From positions 434,001 through 498,000 of the forward strand of contig NZ_CP094929.1 in assembly GCF_022869165.1 (NCBI RefSeq): DNA of 64,000 nt, written 5' to 3'. Each line of letters begins with the position of its first letter. The first letter of the stretch is position 1. Of this stretch, positions 18,372-28,811 are shown one piece after another. The DNA comes from Sphaerochaeta associata. GTDB taxonomy: Bacteria; Spirochaetota; Spirochaetia; Sphaerochaetales; Sphaerochaetaceae. The notes beneath the pieces are model-generated. The model was not told the DNA's origin. It saw only the letters and a program-made list of their open reading frames with translations, and ran no database searches. The position numbers and the translations under genes were made by a program.

Positions 18372-19767
18372 TACCATATTATACCTTTTTTTGATTACTT
18401 CCTTCTTTCCTGTTATTGATTTTTCTATCGATCTCGGTTTTTTTCAATTGTCAATTTTTCGAGTTATTACAATTATTGTAATTTGTATGTCATTCTTCAT
18501 TGCTATTAAGCAACGACACGAATGCTTTAGTATTATAAGAAGTATGAATATCTATGCTATAAGTTTTCACTCGGTTTGGTTACTTTATGCAATATTGACT
18601 GTATTTTGGATAAAAGATTATTCACATTGGTTTAAGTCAGTATATTTTTTAGGGTTAAGTCTCTTCTCTATTATTTTTTTTAATTATTTCTTTAAGGAGA
18701 AGAAACAGATTAAGGTAGCCATGATTTTGATTACAATTATCCTCGTAATTAATTCAGTAATTGGTATATATGAAGTTTTTTCATCAAATTATTTCTTTTT
18801 AAGTAATGAATTAGTATCTAATTATTCATATTACCATCTTCCAGTTAGCTGGTTCAATAATACAAACGATTTTGCAATGCTTATGCTAATTGGTTTTAAT
18901 CTATGTCTCTTTTGCAAGAATCTATTCACTAATAAAGTGATACGTATTTTCTTTCTAATTGATGGCTCATTAATGATTTCATTGATTTTTCTTGCGGGGT
19001 CTAGAGCAAACGTTTTTGGTTTAGCAATCTCGGTTATATTGTTGATATGTTTTTACATAATCAAAAGAGCGAAAAAGCAAATATTCGATTTAGCTATTAT
19101 TATGATGCTAGCAATACTATCGTTATTTGTATTGAACCAAATGGGGTTATACCGTCAAGGAACATCTATCACGTCAACGGTGTCGGGAGTTTATCAAATG
19201 ATAAGTACTCCTGCAGAAGTAGGCGAGCAATCAGGTACTACTCAACAAACAATAACGATACATGAAAATATTGATGAATCAATTAATACTCGTATAAATT
19301 TAATAAAAAATGGTTTATACTTTTTATATAGAACATATGGATTTGGAGTCGGATCTGGAAACATTGAGTATTGGATGGAGAACTATGCAATTTTCCCAAT
19401 AAGTACAATCAATATGCATAATTGGTGGTTTGAAATACTTACGGCATATGGAGTATTAATCCTCATTGGCTACTTGATTTTCTATGGGAGGATTATTCTC
19501 CATGCGATGGTTATTGCTTTTACTTATCCATTGGATAGCAGAGAATCACAACTCTCAATTATTACAATATGTATAATGGGAGGATTGATATTTGGTTTGA
19601 TTAGTTCTAGCTCAAACTTTGGAAGTGAATGGTTGTGTGTTTTTATGGCAGTTCTTTCTTCATTGTCTATAATAATTAAACCCAAATTTAGAGTTGATGC
19701 CAATTTTTTTGAAAAAATTGCTATTAGGTTTTCATATTTAGGGCAAATGAGGGATCTGGAGCAATGA
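18364..19767 (+). CDS. O-antigen polymerase / ligase-like membrane protein (Wzy-like, first copy)
   Basis: 467 residues, with about ten or more hydrophobic spans and a large loop roughly between residues 260 and 345 that contains the conserved-looking RINLIKNGLYFL ... GFGVGSGNIEYWM ... MHNWWFEILTAYGVLIL stretch. This pattern (R near the loop start, G-x-G, then HN) is the Wzy_C/O-antigen-ligase signature. Expected in the inner membrane, joining lipid-linked repeat units in the periplasm. Its stop overlaps the flippase start. Polymerase against ligase cannot be separated from sequence, but position before a flippase favours Wzy. Confidence 0.85.
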   Translation: MINTILYLFLITSFFPVIDFSIDLGFFQLSIFRVITIIVICMSFFIAIKQRHECFSIIRSMNIYAISFHSVWLLYAILTVFWIKDYSHWFKSVYFLGLSLFSIIFFNYFFKEKKQIKVAMILITIILVINSVIGIYEVFSSNYFFLSNELVSNYSYYHLPVSWFNNTNDFAMLMLIGFNLCLFCKNLFTNKVIRIFFLIDGSLMISLIFLAGSRANVFGLAISVILLICFYIIKRAKKQIFDLAIIMMLAILSLFVLNQMGLYRQGTSITSTVSGVYQMISTPAEVGEQSGTTQQTITIHENIDESINTRINLIKNGLYFLYRTYGFGVGSGNIEYWMENYAIFPISTINMHNWWFEILTAYGVLILIGYLIFYGRIILHAMVIAFTYPLDSRESQLSIITICIMGGLIFGLISSSSNFGSEWLCVFMAVLSSLSIIIKPKFRVDANFFEKIAIRFSYLGQMRDLEQ

Positions 19768-21221
19768 AATCTGATACAAATTCAATATCCTTTTTCAAAA
19801 ATGTATTGAGTTTTTCATACGCATCACTAATTACGGCTGCTATTGGATTTGTCATCATTCCATTTGCAACTCGATTGTTCTCTCCTTCTGAAATGGGCAA
19901 AATCAATCTCTTTTCTACAGTTGCAAGTTTATTTTCAATGCTAGCAATTGCAGGGATTGATCAGTCATATGTTCGTTACCATGCTGAAGTTTCAGACCAT
20001 GGTATCTTGGTTGGCGATTGTATAAGGCTCAGCATAATTTCATGGGCTTTTGTTTCTTCTATAGTTTTTCTTTTTCGAGAGTACATAGCAAAATTGATTA
20101 TCGGTGAGTCTTCATTAACCTTAATAATCATTTTAATTTTGTATATTTTATTTACCAATATTCAGAGATTTTCATCACTTGATTATAGGCTCAAGCAAGA
20201 TGCTTGGAACTATACTCTACATTCAGTATTACATGCTTTAGCAAATAATGTTTTATTTTTTTTTATAGCATATTGGAATAGAACGGCATTGTTTGCCTTA
20301 GGAATGAGGGTTTTTCTTGTAATACTCTTATCTGTAATCTATATCTTTTTCTTTCAAAAATCGTTCTTCTCACAAGCATTACATAGATATAAGGCTTCAG
20401 AGAAAAGTAAAATTCTTAAGTTTGGTCTTCCTTTATTACCGGCTTCCATTTTTTATTGGATTAATGGATCTGTGTCGAAATTTATACTTGCTCGTTATTG
20501 GGGTTTTGATATAGTAGGATTCTTTGGTATTGCTTTAACTCTATCAAGTGTTGTTGGAATTATTCAAACAGGTTTTAATACATTCTGGGCTCCATATGCT
20601 ATGAAGTATTACGAATCTGAATCTGTTCGAATTCAGAAAGTACATCATTATATAGTTTGTATACTTTCAATTTTCGTAATATGTCTAATGCTTTTTCAAG
20701 ACATAATATTTTTATTGCTTGATGTATCATATCAAGCAAGCCAACAAATATTCCCTCTACTGATTATTACTCATGTTCTATACACAATTTCTGAAACAAC
20801 CGGCCTTGGGATTCCGCTTTCTGGAAAAACATATTTCCAAGCAATACTGGTTTTTTTGTCGATGATTGTAAATATCCTATTATGTGTCATTCTAATTCCT
20901 CGATTTGGACTTATAGGATGCGCGATAAGTGTTGTCTTTTCCGATATAATTATGGTTTCACTTCGCACAATACTTGGCCAAAAATATTATAAAAGTGTTG
21001 ATTCTTTTAAATGTACAATTTTTACTGTTGTTCTATTACTCTTCACTGCATCACTCAATCTTTTTCTTCCTATGTTTCCAAGAATAGTCATTACAATATT
21101 AATCTTATTAGTGATTACACTAGTCTATCTTCATGAAATTGAGCGGCTAATTCTTATAATAAGTTCTCTTCTAAGAGAATATTTATTTAAATTGTCAGGT
21201 AAACGAAAAGATGATTCTTAA
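19764..21221 (+). CDS. Polysaccharide flippase (Wzx-like, first copy)
   Basis: 485 residues with about twelve to fourteen hydrophobic spans. The N-terminus (SFFKNVLSFSYASLITAAIGFVIIPFATRLFSPSEMGKINLFS) has the hallmark of MVF/Wzx flippases, including the FSPSEMG turn and, later, the YWGFDIVGFFG repeat. It would move the completed undecaprenyl-linked repeat across the inner membrane for polymerisation. Very AT-rich. It overlaps the upstream gene by 4 bases and is followed by a terminator, so it closes the first half of the locus. Confidence 0.9.
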   Translation: MKSDTNSISFFKNVLSFSYASLITAAIGFVIIPFATRLFSPSEMGKINLFSTVASLFSMLAIAGIDQSYVRYHAEVSDHGILVGDCIRLSIISWAFVSSIVFLFREYIAKLIIGESSLTLIIILILYILFTNIQRFSSLDYRLKQDAWNYTLHSVLHALANNVLFFFIAYWNRTALFALGMRVFLVILLSVIYIFFFQKSFFSQALHRYKASEKSKILKFGLPLLPASIFYWINGSVSKFILARYWGFDIVGFFGIALTLSSVVGIIQTGFNTFWAPYAMKYYESESVRIQKVHHYIVCILSIFVICLMLFQDIIFLLLDVSYQASQQIFPLLIITHVLYTISETTGLGIPLSGKTYFQAILVFLSMIVNILLCVILIPRFGLIGCAISVVFSDIIMVSLRTILGQKYYKSVDSFKCTIFTVVLLLFTASLNLFLPMFPRIVITILILLVITLVYLHEIERLILIISSLLREYLFKLSGKRKDDS

Positions 21222-21274
21222 AAATGAATTTTGAAAGAGTTAATAATAATTTTATCTTGACGTTCCTGTTACTG

Positions 21275-21308
21275 CCCAGCTTACTTAAAAGAAAAAGCTG
21301 GGTTTTTT
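21275..21308 (+). terminator. Rho-independent terminator after the first flippase
   Basis: An 8-bp perfect stem CCCAGCTT (21275-21282) / AAGCTGGG (21295-21302), 12-base loop, then six T's (21303-21308). It divides the polysaccharide locus in two transcription units. Confidence 0.9.
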
Positions 21309-21466
21309 ATATCGATACATTTGGTGGGTTTCTATTCCCTGATTTTAAAATGCAGGGTACATTGTCTAATGTTTCTGAGAACTTGATAGCTAGCTTGATA
21401 TTTTATATATAGCTTTGGCTATCATTTACAGTGTCTGTATTCTTGAAAGACTTGTCGAGGTAGCGC

Positions 21467-22435
21467 ATGGCTGAGTTTCCAATTGTTACAGTACTAATGA
21501 GCACCTATAACGAACCTGTTGAGTATATTCAGGCTGCTCTCTCTTCTATTCTTAACCAAACCTATTTCAATCTGGAAGTCTTGGTTATTGTCGATAATCC
21601 ACAAAACCTGGAAGCCATTTCATTCCTTAAATCTTCTTCTCAAAAAGATAACCGGATAACAATCCACATCAATGAGCGTAACAGAGGCCTTGTATATTGT
21701 CTTAATTATGGGATCTCCATCGCCAAAGGTGAGTATATTGCCAGAATGGATGCAGATGACATCTCCTTTCATAAGCGAATCGAACAAGAATTGGAGTTTC
21801 TTCTAGAGCATGATCACGATTTGGTATCTACGGGCATTGTTGCCATCGACGAAGGAGGTAAAGTCTTGGAAGGGGAGAAGCATCCCAAATACCAGCCTGG
21901 TCGTAATCTTGAAAAGCAGATGTACTTTGAGAACATGGTAGCTCATCCTACCGTCCTTATACGGAAAAAAGCCTTAGATAGGTTGAATGGCTATCGAACA
22001 ATCAAATCAGCCGAAGACTATGATCTCTGGCTCCGTTTCCTTACTGATGGATATTCAATTGGATTTCTGGAGACACCATTGTTATACCGACGAATCTCGT
22101 ATGAAGGTGTCTCTCGATTGAATAGGTATGTTCAGTTTTTAGGAGCTGAATATGTTCGGTTGCTCTATAGGCAACGAAAGAAATTAGGTCGTGACGATCA
22201 TTCGGAAGAGTATTACAATGCATTTCTAAAAAAACATCACTACTTTGATAAGAAGGCATTGGAGGCATATCATGCTTCCTACAAAGAATATTGCCTGGCA
22301 AAAGAGATGCTAAGAAACGGAAAGAAATTGACAGCATTCAAGCTTTTCGTTCATTCTACAATAGCTTCAAAACTTCGAATGAAGCACGTTTGGGTTATGA
22401 GCCGAAATAAAGTGAGGAACTTTCTTTTTGCCTAG
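21467..22435 (+). CDS. GT2-family glycosyltransferase
   Basis: A 322-residue GT-A enzyme. FPIVTVLMSTYNEPVEYIQAALSSILNQTYFNLEVLVIVDN is the family N-terminus and ARMDADDISFHKRIEQE gives the DxD motif (MDADD) near residue 100. The C-terminal third is basic and without membrane spans. A ribosome-like GAGG lies 7 bases before the ATG. It begins the second transcription unit of the locus. Donor sugar unknown. Confidence 0.9.
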   Translation: MAEFPIVTVLMSTYNEPVEYIQAALSSILNQTYFNLEVLVIVDNPQNLEAISFLKSSSQKDNRITIHINERNRGLVYCLNYGISIAKGEYIARMDADDISFHKRIEQELEFLLEHDHDLVSTGIVAIDEGGKVLEGEKHPKYQPGRNLEKQMYFENMVAHPTVLIRKKALDRLNGYRTIKSAEDYDLWLRFLTDGYSIGFLETPLLYRRISYEGVSRLNRYVQFLGAEYVRLLYRQRKKLGRDDHSEEYYNAFLKKHHYFDKKALEAYHASYKEYCLAKEMLRNGKKLTAFKLFVHSTIASKLRMKHVWVMSRNKVRNFLFA

Positions 22436-22453
22436 AGAGCAAAAGAGAACAAC

Positions 22454-23560
22454 ATGGAAACTTTACTATTCTACATTTCCAATATTTCGAAAGGTGGTGC
22501 CCAACGGGTCATCACCACGCTTTCAAATCATTTTTCTGAAAAATATCACGTTATTCTTGTAACAACTACCGTCGGAGAAGGAACATATCCTCTGAATCCG
22601 AATATTACTCATCTATCGTTGGATTTTGCTGCAGAAGACATAAAAGCGAACAAGCTTACAAAGAATCGTAAGCGAAATATACGGTTCAAACAAATAATAC
22701 AAAGGTATCAACCTTCTGTAATTATTACCTTTCTTGAGCGGGAAATCTTGAGGGTACTGTACTTGAAACCTCAGCTCTCCGTACCTGTAATCATTTCATT
22801 CAGAAATGATCCCAATGTTGACTATTCCTCTTGGCTGCAACGGTTCGCTATCATGAGATTGATCAAACGAGCCGACGGCATCGTATTTCAGACTCCTGAT
22901 GCCAAACAGTTTTTTACTGGTCATTATTCTAGTAAGGACACAATAATTCCTAACCCTATACATCCAACTTTCCTTAAAGAGAGGGCCATTGGGTCTCGTG
23001 ATGCACGTATTGTAACCGTAGGGAAGTTATTCCCTCAGAAGAATCATGCACTGCTCATTCGCTCGTTTGCACATATTGCATCAGAATTTCCTGAACATAC
23101 CCTAGAGATATACGGTGAAGGAGAATTGAGAAACTCATTGCAGCAGTTGATTGATTCATTTGGATTGCAATCAAGAATTTTCCTTAAGGGTGTCAGAAAT
23201 GATATCGAGAAAGTATTGGAGCAAGCAGCTCTCTTTGTGCTCTCCTCGGACTATGAGGGTGTCTCCAACGCTCTCATGGAGGCAATGGCTTTAGGGCTTC
23301 CTGTGATCTCCACCGATTGTCCTTGCGGAGGCTCAGCCATGCTTATCAGACACGGAGTAAATGGATTATTGGTTCCAGTTGGGGATGAGAGAGCATTAGT
23401 TGAATCAATGCGTTCAATGGTAAATGACCCTGTTTATGCTGAAGCACTTGGTACAGTAGCTAGAAAGATTCGCCAGGAAGTAGATCCCCAAGTGGTATTT
23501 GCATCTTGGGAATCCTTCATTCATGATGTAGTCAGTATGGGTAAAGAAATCGATGAGTAG
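22454..23560 (+). CDS. GT4-family glycosyltransferase
   Basis: 368 residues. The start FYISNISKGGAQRVITTLSNHF is the glycine-rich acceptor loop of the GT4 group that includes N-acetylgalactosamine transferases. IVTVGKLFPQKNHALLIRSFA begins the donor domain, and SSDYEGVSNALMEAMALGLPVISTDCPCGG is the E-x7-E nucleotide-sugar site (EGVSNALMEAMA). It overlaps the next gene by 8 bases. Likely adds a hexose or HexNAc to the growing unit. Confidence 0.9.
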   Translation: METLLFYISNISKGGAQRVITTLSNHFSEKYHVILVTTTVGEGTYPLNPNITHLSLDFAAEDIKANKLTKNRKRNIRFKQIIQRYQPSVIITFLEREILRVLYLKPQLSVPVIISFRNDPNVDYSSWLQRFAIMRLIKRADGIVFQTPDAKQFFTGHYSSKDTIIPNPIHPTFLKERAIGSRDARIVTVGKLFPQKNHALLIRSFAHIASEFPEHTLEIYGEGELRNSLQQLIDSFGLQSRIFLKGVRNDIEKVLEQAALFVLSSDYEGVSNALMEAMALGLPVISTDCPCGGSAMLIRHGVNGLLVPVGDERALVESMRSMVNDPVYAEALGTVARKIRQEVDPQVVFASWESFIHDVVSMGKEIDE

Positions 23561-24464
23561 CATTGCATATAAAATTCGGAAAGGGTTGAAGAATCCTCAT
23601 ATCGTTGGAGAATATCTGCTGGAGAGGAAACTAGCCAGAATTATTCCCGATCGATTATATCTGTCTTGGCTGTATAGGTTAAAGATGGGAATGTCCCTTA
23701 ACTTGAAAAATCCGACAACATTCAATGAGAAACTTCAGTGGTTGAAGCTCCATGACCATAATCTTCTCTATCCTTCCTTGGTCGACAAGTATGAAGTTCG
23801 GCAGTTTGTGAAGGATACAATTGGAGAACAATACTTGATTCCGTTGCTGGGAGTCTATAATACAGTAGATGAGATTGAATTCTCCACTCTTCCTGGAACA
23901 TTCGTTCTCAAGCCAACCCACACTTCTGGTGATGTCATATTATGCAAAGATAAAGATCTGCTTTCTCCTGAATTAACCAAGCAGAAGATGAATATGTGGT
24001 TACAGAAACGCTATTTTTGGGGTCTTCGAGAATGGCCTTATAAACATATTAATCCACGTATTATTTGTGAATCAATGATACAAACTGAAGATGGAAGGAG
24101 TCCAAAGGATTACAAGATTTTTTGTTTTCATGGAGTGCCCAAATTTGCCTTTGTTGCGTCAGATAGGGGAGTCGACACTAAGTTTGATTTCTTTGATGTT
24201 GATTGGAATCGTCAACCTGTCAAACAGCATTACTCTACGAGCAATTATGATTTACCAAAACCTTTGCAATGGGATGAAATGCTTCAATTAGCTAGGAAAC
24301 TCTCACAAGGTATCCCACATGTACGAGTGGATTTTTATATCGATGTTGCAGGACGCATATTTTTTGGAGAACTGACATTTTTCCATTTCTCAGGTTTAGA
24401 AAAATTTGAGCCTGACTCCTATGATACCCTACTGGGTAGTTGGATTGATTTGGCAGCCTTATGA
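23553..24464 (+). CDS. TupA-like ATP-grasp protein of polysaccharide synthesis
   Basis: 303 residues. The stretches YRLKMGMSLNLKNPTTFNEKLQWLKLHD, LKPTHTSGDVILCKD and DYKIFCFHGVPKFAFVASDRG fit the ATPgrasp_TupA family, known from teichuronopeptide synthesis and common in O-antigen loci. ATP-grasp enzymes join a carboxylate to an amine or thiol, so an amino-acid or amide link to a uronic-acid sugar is possible; that is inference. It is fitting that the locus has a UDP-aminouronic acid pathway. It overlaps both neighbours by 4-8 bases. Confidence 0.8.
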   Translation: MSSIAYKIRKGLKNPHIVGEYLLERKLARIIPDRLYLSWLYRLKMGMSLNLKNPTTFNEKLQWLKLHDHNLLYPSLVDKYEVRQFVKDTIGEQYLIPLLGVYNTVDEIEFSTLPGTFVLKPTHTSGDVILCKDKDLLSPELTKQKMNMWLQKRYFWGLREWPYKHINPRIICESMIQTEDGRSPKDYKIFCFHGVPKFAFVASDRGVDTKFDFFDVDWNRQPVKQHYSTSNYDLPKPLQWDEMLQLARKLSQGIPHVRVDFYIDVAGRIFFGELTFFHFSGLEKFEPDSYDTLLGSWIDLAAL

Positions 24465-25951
24465 CAAGAAAACAGAAACTTATTCTAAATACAGCAAGCT
24501 CACTTATTCATCAATTGATTACTGTTGTATGTGGAATCATTCTTCCTCGTGCCTATATCGCATCATTTGGGTCGGAAGTAAATGGCTTGGTTGCTTCCAT
24601 CACCCAATTCATATCCATAATTACCTTCCTGGAATTAGGCGTAGGAGCAGTAGTCCAAGCTGCATTATACTTTCCACTTGCTAAGAAAGAGACTGAGGAG
24701 ATCAGCCGCATTATTATCTCCTCCAATAGGTTTTTTAAAAAGATAGGTGGGATTCTTATCCTTTACTCTCTCGTACTGTTTTTTCTCTACCCTATGTTGA
24801 TTGACACAACACATTCCTTTTTCTATACAGGATCTTTAGTAGCCATTCTTGCACTCAGTGCGTTTGCGCAGTATTTCTTCGGTATTTCTTATCAGCTGTT
24901 ATTACAGGCGGACCAACTCGCTTTTGTCGCCTTGCTCACCAATACCGTAACGGTAATCATAAATACAATAGTTGTCCTGTTGTTGATCAAGTACGAAAAA
25001 TCCGTACAAATTGTAAAACTTGTATCTTCGATGATATTTCTTATTCGTCCAATTATCTTCCAGATTGTTGTAAAAAAACGCTATAGATTGCAGCTTTCCA
25101 TCCCGCTCCATGTTGAGCCAATTAAACAGAAATGGAATGGCATCGCCCAACATATCGCCTCTGTTGTACTCAATAGTACGGATATTGTTGTATTAACCGT
25201 TTTCAGTTCCTTCAGCCTGGTATCGGTATATTCGGTGTATTATCTTGTCGTCAATAGTATTAAGAAAATCTTGATATCCTTTACGTCAGGGTTCCAAGCC
25301 CTCTTTGGCAATATGCTTTCAAATAATGAACTTTCCAAATTGAATCAAGCATTTGAGAAGTTTGAATGGATAATGCATACCTTTGTGACTATTTTCTTCA
25401 CGTGTACCGGGATTCTTATAATCCCCTTTATTATAGTCTATACAGCAACAATTACCGACTATGAATATGTGTATCCGGTCTTTGGTATCCTGCTGGTTGT
25501 TGCACATGCGCTCTATTGTATTCGGCTTCCATACAACCAACTTGTGCTTGCTGCAGGGCATTTCAAAGAGACCCAGACAAGTGCAATTATTGAAGCCAGT
25601 ATAAACATTGTAATCTCGATTGTATTAGTACAAGCATATGGCTTGATTGGTGTTGCATTAGGAACTCTTGTTGCAATGCTTTACCGAACAGTCTATCTGG
25701 CCTGGTATCTCTCAAAAAATATTATAAAGCGCACATTAAGGCATTTCTATCTTCACATAGTTGTAGATGCTATATCTGTAGTGACAATGGTATGTGCTAC
25801 CCAATGGATTACTCTTTCAAGTATTTCCTTCTTTGCTTGGTTTGTTATGGCTCTCAAAGTAGTCCTAATTTGTTCAATTGTTTCTTTCTTGGTAAATGCG
25901 GTGTTTTACCCACGATTACTTAAAGCAATACCGAAGGGAATTATGCGTTGA
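24461..25951 (+). CDS. Polysaccharide flippase (Wzx/MVF-like, second copy)
   Basis: 496 residues with about fourteen hydrophobic spans, starting MTRKQKLILNTASSLIHQLITVVCGIILPRAYIASFGSEVNGLVAS, a variant of the Wzx N-terminus (FGSEVNG) common in Firmicutes and spirochaetes. It is clearly different in sequence from the flippase at 19764. Coupled to the ATP-grasp gene by ATGA. Presumed to export a second lipid-linked glycan. Confidence 0.88.
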   Translation: MTRKQKLILNTASSLIHQLITVVCGIILPRAYIASFGSEVNGLVASITQFISIITFLELGVGAVVQAALYFPLAKKETEEISRIIISSNRFFKKIGGILILYSLVLFFLYPMLIDTTHSFFYTGSLVAILALSAFAQYFFGISYQLLLQADQLAFVALLTNTVTVIINTIVVLLLIKYEKSVQIVKLVSSMIFLIRPIIFQIVVKKRYRLQLSIPLHVEPIKQKWNGIAQHIASVVLNSTDIVVLTVFSSFSLVSVYSVYYLVVNSIKKILISFTSGFQALFGNMLSNNELSKLNQAFEKFEWIMHTFVTIFFTCTGILIIPFIIVYTATITDYEYVYPVFGILLVVAHALYCIRLPYNQLVLAAGHFKETQTSAIIEASINIVISIVLVQAYGLIGVALGTLVAMLYRTVYLAWYLSKNIIKRTLRHFYLHIVVDAISVVTMVCATQWITLSSISFFAWFVMALKVVLICSIVSFLVNAVFYPRLLKAIPKGIMR

Positions 25952-26065
25952 TCTTTCTAAATACTGCAGTTTTAAGACATTCCCATACTGTCGCCAATGG
26001 TGATGGAATATGATAAGCTCAGACGAAACATGCAAGAGTTTGTGTAGTCGATAAAGAGGTTTGTT

Positions 26066-28792
26066 GTGACGTCATTTTTATATACTGTTATCGTATATCC
26101 GATAGAATTACTTGTTGAATTGCTTTTTGTCTTCTTCTTTAAAGCTTTTGATAGTACCGGGTTTGCCATAGCTGGAATCAGTCTGATGGTAAGCTTGCTT
26201 TCTCTTCCCCTCTATCATATTGCCGATCAATTGCAGAAGAAAGAGCGGGACATGCGCATACAAATGCAGAATGGAATCCAGAGAATCAAATCAACCTTTA
26301 AGGGCGATGAGCAATACATGATTCTCTCTACTTTCTACAGGCAACACCATTATCATCCTGCATATGCTCTTCGTAGTTCTGTCAGCCTTCTCATTCAGGT
26401 TCCATTCTTTATTGCTGCCTATCAGTTTCTTTCTCATCTTCCCCATTTGCAGGCTGAAAGCTTTCTTTTCATCAAGGATCTGGGGCAACCTGATCATATG
26501 TTCATGCTCGGTTCTCTTCCAATAAATGTACTTCCATTGATAATGACCCTAATCAACATAGCAGCCGGTGCAATCTATACAAAAGGATTCCCTCTGCGAG
26601 ATAAAGTTCAGTTGTATGGTATGGCTGGGTTATTTCTTATACTTCTGTATCAGTCTCCAGCGGGGTTGGTTTTCTACTGGACCCTGAACAATGTTTTCTC
26701 ATTGGTAAAAAATATCTTTTATAAAATGAAGCAACCCTTGAAGGTGTTGTATGTTACGGCTGTCGTTGCAAGTGTTGGATTAACAGTAGCCATACTTGTT
26801 ATAAAATCAAATTTCCCTCTTAGCAAACAGCTGGTACTTTTTGCAGGTTGTGGAGGGATAATTTCCCTTCCATTTCTTGTAAAAATCGTGGGATTTATTG
26901 AGAAAAGGTATCTCTCTACCTTCTCAATGAAAAGATCAAGCGTTTTCAATGTCTATATTTTATCAATCCTGCTTCTATGGTTCCTTAGTGGCATTGTGGT
27001 GCCATCAAGCCTGATACTTTCTTCTCCTATCGAATTTGCATTCACTGGAACCGTTGAGAATCCTCTTTCCTACATGTACCATACTGCCTCATTTTTCTTG
27101 GGTTTATGTGTGGTCTGGCCTTTGTTTTTGTATGCAATGGCCAGTAGAAAAATGAGAGGGTTCTTTTCAATTATCTTTTTTATACTTTCTCTAACAGCAA
27201 TAATTAATCTTTTCATCTTCAAGGGCGACTATGGCCTTGTAAGCAAAGTATTATTGTACGATGAGCCGGCACGTCTTTCCGCTTCCTTGATCCAAACGGT
27301 ACTTCCCATTTTCATAACTATTATTCTATCAATCGGCACATTTGCTTGTATTCGAAACGGGTGGTCAAAGGTGCTTACCAGTATACTCACGATTCTCATC
27401 CTTACTTCTGCGGGAATGGGTGTATATGCTGCAGTGAATATCCAAATAGCTTATACTGCCCATGCTAAGAATGTGGCAGAGAATGTGGATAAGAGTACTC
27501 TTCATGAGATCAATCCAGTGATTCCTCTCAGCAAAACTGAAAAGAATGTAGTCGTCCTCTTTCTTGATAGAGCTATCAACTCTTTCTTGCCAATCGTATT
27601 CGAACAGTTTCCCGAGCTCACTGAGCAGTATAGAGGATTTGTCTATTATCCCAATACTGTTTCTCCTGGAAGGGTAACGCTTTCTGGTTCTCCTCCAGTT
27701 ATGGGAGGATATGAGTACACTCCGGATGCAATGAACCTGCGTAGTACCGAACGTTTGGTAGACAAGCACAACGAAGCTTCATTGGTGCTTCCAAGAATTT
27801 TTTCCGAAGCGGGATACCGTGCTTCTGTATTTGATCCTCCAATGCCTAACCATAAATGGTCAAATGACTTTACAGCCTTTCGTCCGTATCCAGAAGTACA
27901 GGTTCGTGGCTTGAATGGTGTATATTCCTATAAGTATAAAATGGAGCATCCTGAGAACGAATTATGGGGACCTGACTACGAGAGCAGAATCATCAAGCGT
28001 CGTCTTCCTATGTTTTCATTTCTAAGAACCATTTATCCTGCAGTTCGAAGTCTTTTGTATTACGAGGGCACATACTTCCTGATGGATGAGAATACGCAAA
28101 ACACCAACAGTTTTATTAATGCATATTCTGTGCTGTATTACCTTCCCCAGCTTACTGCGATTGATAGCGCAAAAGGATCATATGTCTTTCTTGTCAATGA
28201 TACTCCACACGAACCAATTTTCTTACAAGCCCCAGAATATGTGCCAGTTGTAAAAGTAACAGATATATCGAACCCTCTCCAAGCTGATACGTATTACGAT
28301 CAGAAAGCTCAGATACATTATCATGCCAATGTAGCGGCACTACGAAAGGTAGGTGAATGGTTGGAATTTCTCAAACAAGAGGGAGTATACGACAACACGA
28401 GAATTATCATTGTTGCTGATCATGGGAATAATTTGAAAGCACCGGTTTTCAAAGATTTTGAGCAACTAAAAGAGGTCCTTGCGGCATACCACCCATTGTT
28501 CATGGCTAAGGATTTCTATGCATCCGAAGAATTTTCTACTGACACTCAGTTTATGACAACTGCGGACGTTCCTGCCATGGCTATCAAGGATCTACCCGTT
28601 TCAACCATAAATCCTTTCACTAAAAATGACTTGTTTTCTGTTATTGAGAAAGATGTAGTTAATGTGTACTCATCCTCTTCAGAGCCAAACAACAATAGGG
28701 GTAACACATTTAGTTTTAATTATTCAGAGAGCTTTTCTGTACATGATTCAGTGTTTGATGAGGCTAATTGGAAGCACATTAGTCCAAAATGA
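26066..28792 (+). CDS. YidC/Oxa1-like domain fused to an alkaline-phosphatase-superfamily (sulfatase/phosphotransferase-like) domain
   Basis: 908 residues from a GTG preceded by AGAGGT. Residues ~1-220 look like a YidC/Oxa1/Alb3 insertase core: IELLVELLFVFFF, SLPLYHIADQLQKKERDMR, VPFFIAAYQFLSHL, and YQSPAGLVFYWTLNNVFSLVKNIFY, the last being the family's typical penultimate helix. Residues ~225-470 add more membrane spans. From ~490 on is a periplasmic domain: VVVLFLDRAINSFLP (first metal Asp), GRVTLSGSPPVMGG (possible Thr/Ser nucleophile) and IIVADHGNN (Asp-His metal pair), as in LtaS, EptA or sulfatase-like enzymes. The next gene is a CDP-glycerol-type transferase. Role: perhaps transfer or removal of a phospho-group on the glycan; not established. 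Confidence 0.8.
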   Translation: MTSFLYTVIVYPIELLVELLFVFFFKAFDSTGFAIAGISLMVSLLSLPLYHIADQLQKKERDMRIQMQNGIQRIKSTFKGDEQYMILSTFYRQHHYHPAYALRSSVSLLIQVPFFIAAYQFLSHLPHLQAESFLFIKDLGQPDHMFMLGSLPINVLPLIMTLINIAAGAIYTKGFPLRDKVQLYGMAGLFLILLYQSPAGLVFYWTLNNVFSLVKNIFYKMKQPLKVLYVTAVVASVGLTVAILVIKSNFPLSKQLVLFAGCGGIISLPFLVKIVGFIEKRYLSTFSMKRSSVFNVYILSILLLWFLSGIVVPSSLILSSPIEFAFTGTVENPLSYMYHTASFFLGLCVVWPLFLYAMASRKMRGFFSIIFFILSLTAIINLFIFKGDYGLVSKVLLYDEPARLSASLIQTVLPIFITIILSIGTFACIRNGWSKVLTSILTILILTSAGMGVYAAVNIQIAYTAHAKNVAENVDKSTLHEINPVIPLSKTEKNVVVLFLDRAINSFLPIVFEQFPELTEQYRGFVYYPNTVSPGRVTLSGSPPVMGGYEYTPDAMNLRSTERLVDKHNEASLVLPRIFSEAGYRASVFDPPMPNHKWSNDFTAFRPYPEVQVRGLNGVYSYKYKMEHPENELWGPDYESRIIKRRLPMFSFLRTIYPAVRSLLYYEGTYFLMDENTQNTNSFINAYSVLYYLPQLTAIDSAKGSYVFLVNDTPHEPIFLQAPEYVPVVKVTDISNPLQADTYYDQKAQIHYHANVAALRKVGEWLEFLKQEGVYDNTRIIIVADHGNNLKAPVFKDFEQLKEVLAAYHPLFMAKDFYASEEFSTDTQFMTTADVPAMAIKDLPVSTINPFTKNDLFSVIEKDVVNVYSSSSEPNNNRGNTFSFNYSESFSVHDSVFDEANWKHISPK

Positions 28793-28811
28793 GCAAAGGA
28801 GACTTAAGTAG

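Noticed and set aside
21224-21412. 62-codon open frame after the first flippase
   Set aside because: The frame is built over the terminator hairpin at 21275-21308 and has no ribosome site or family likeness.
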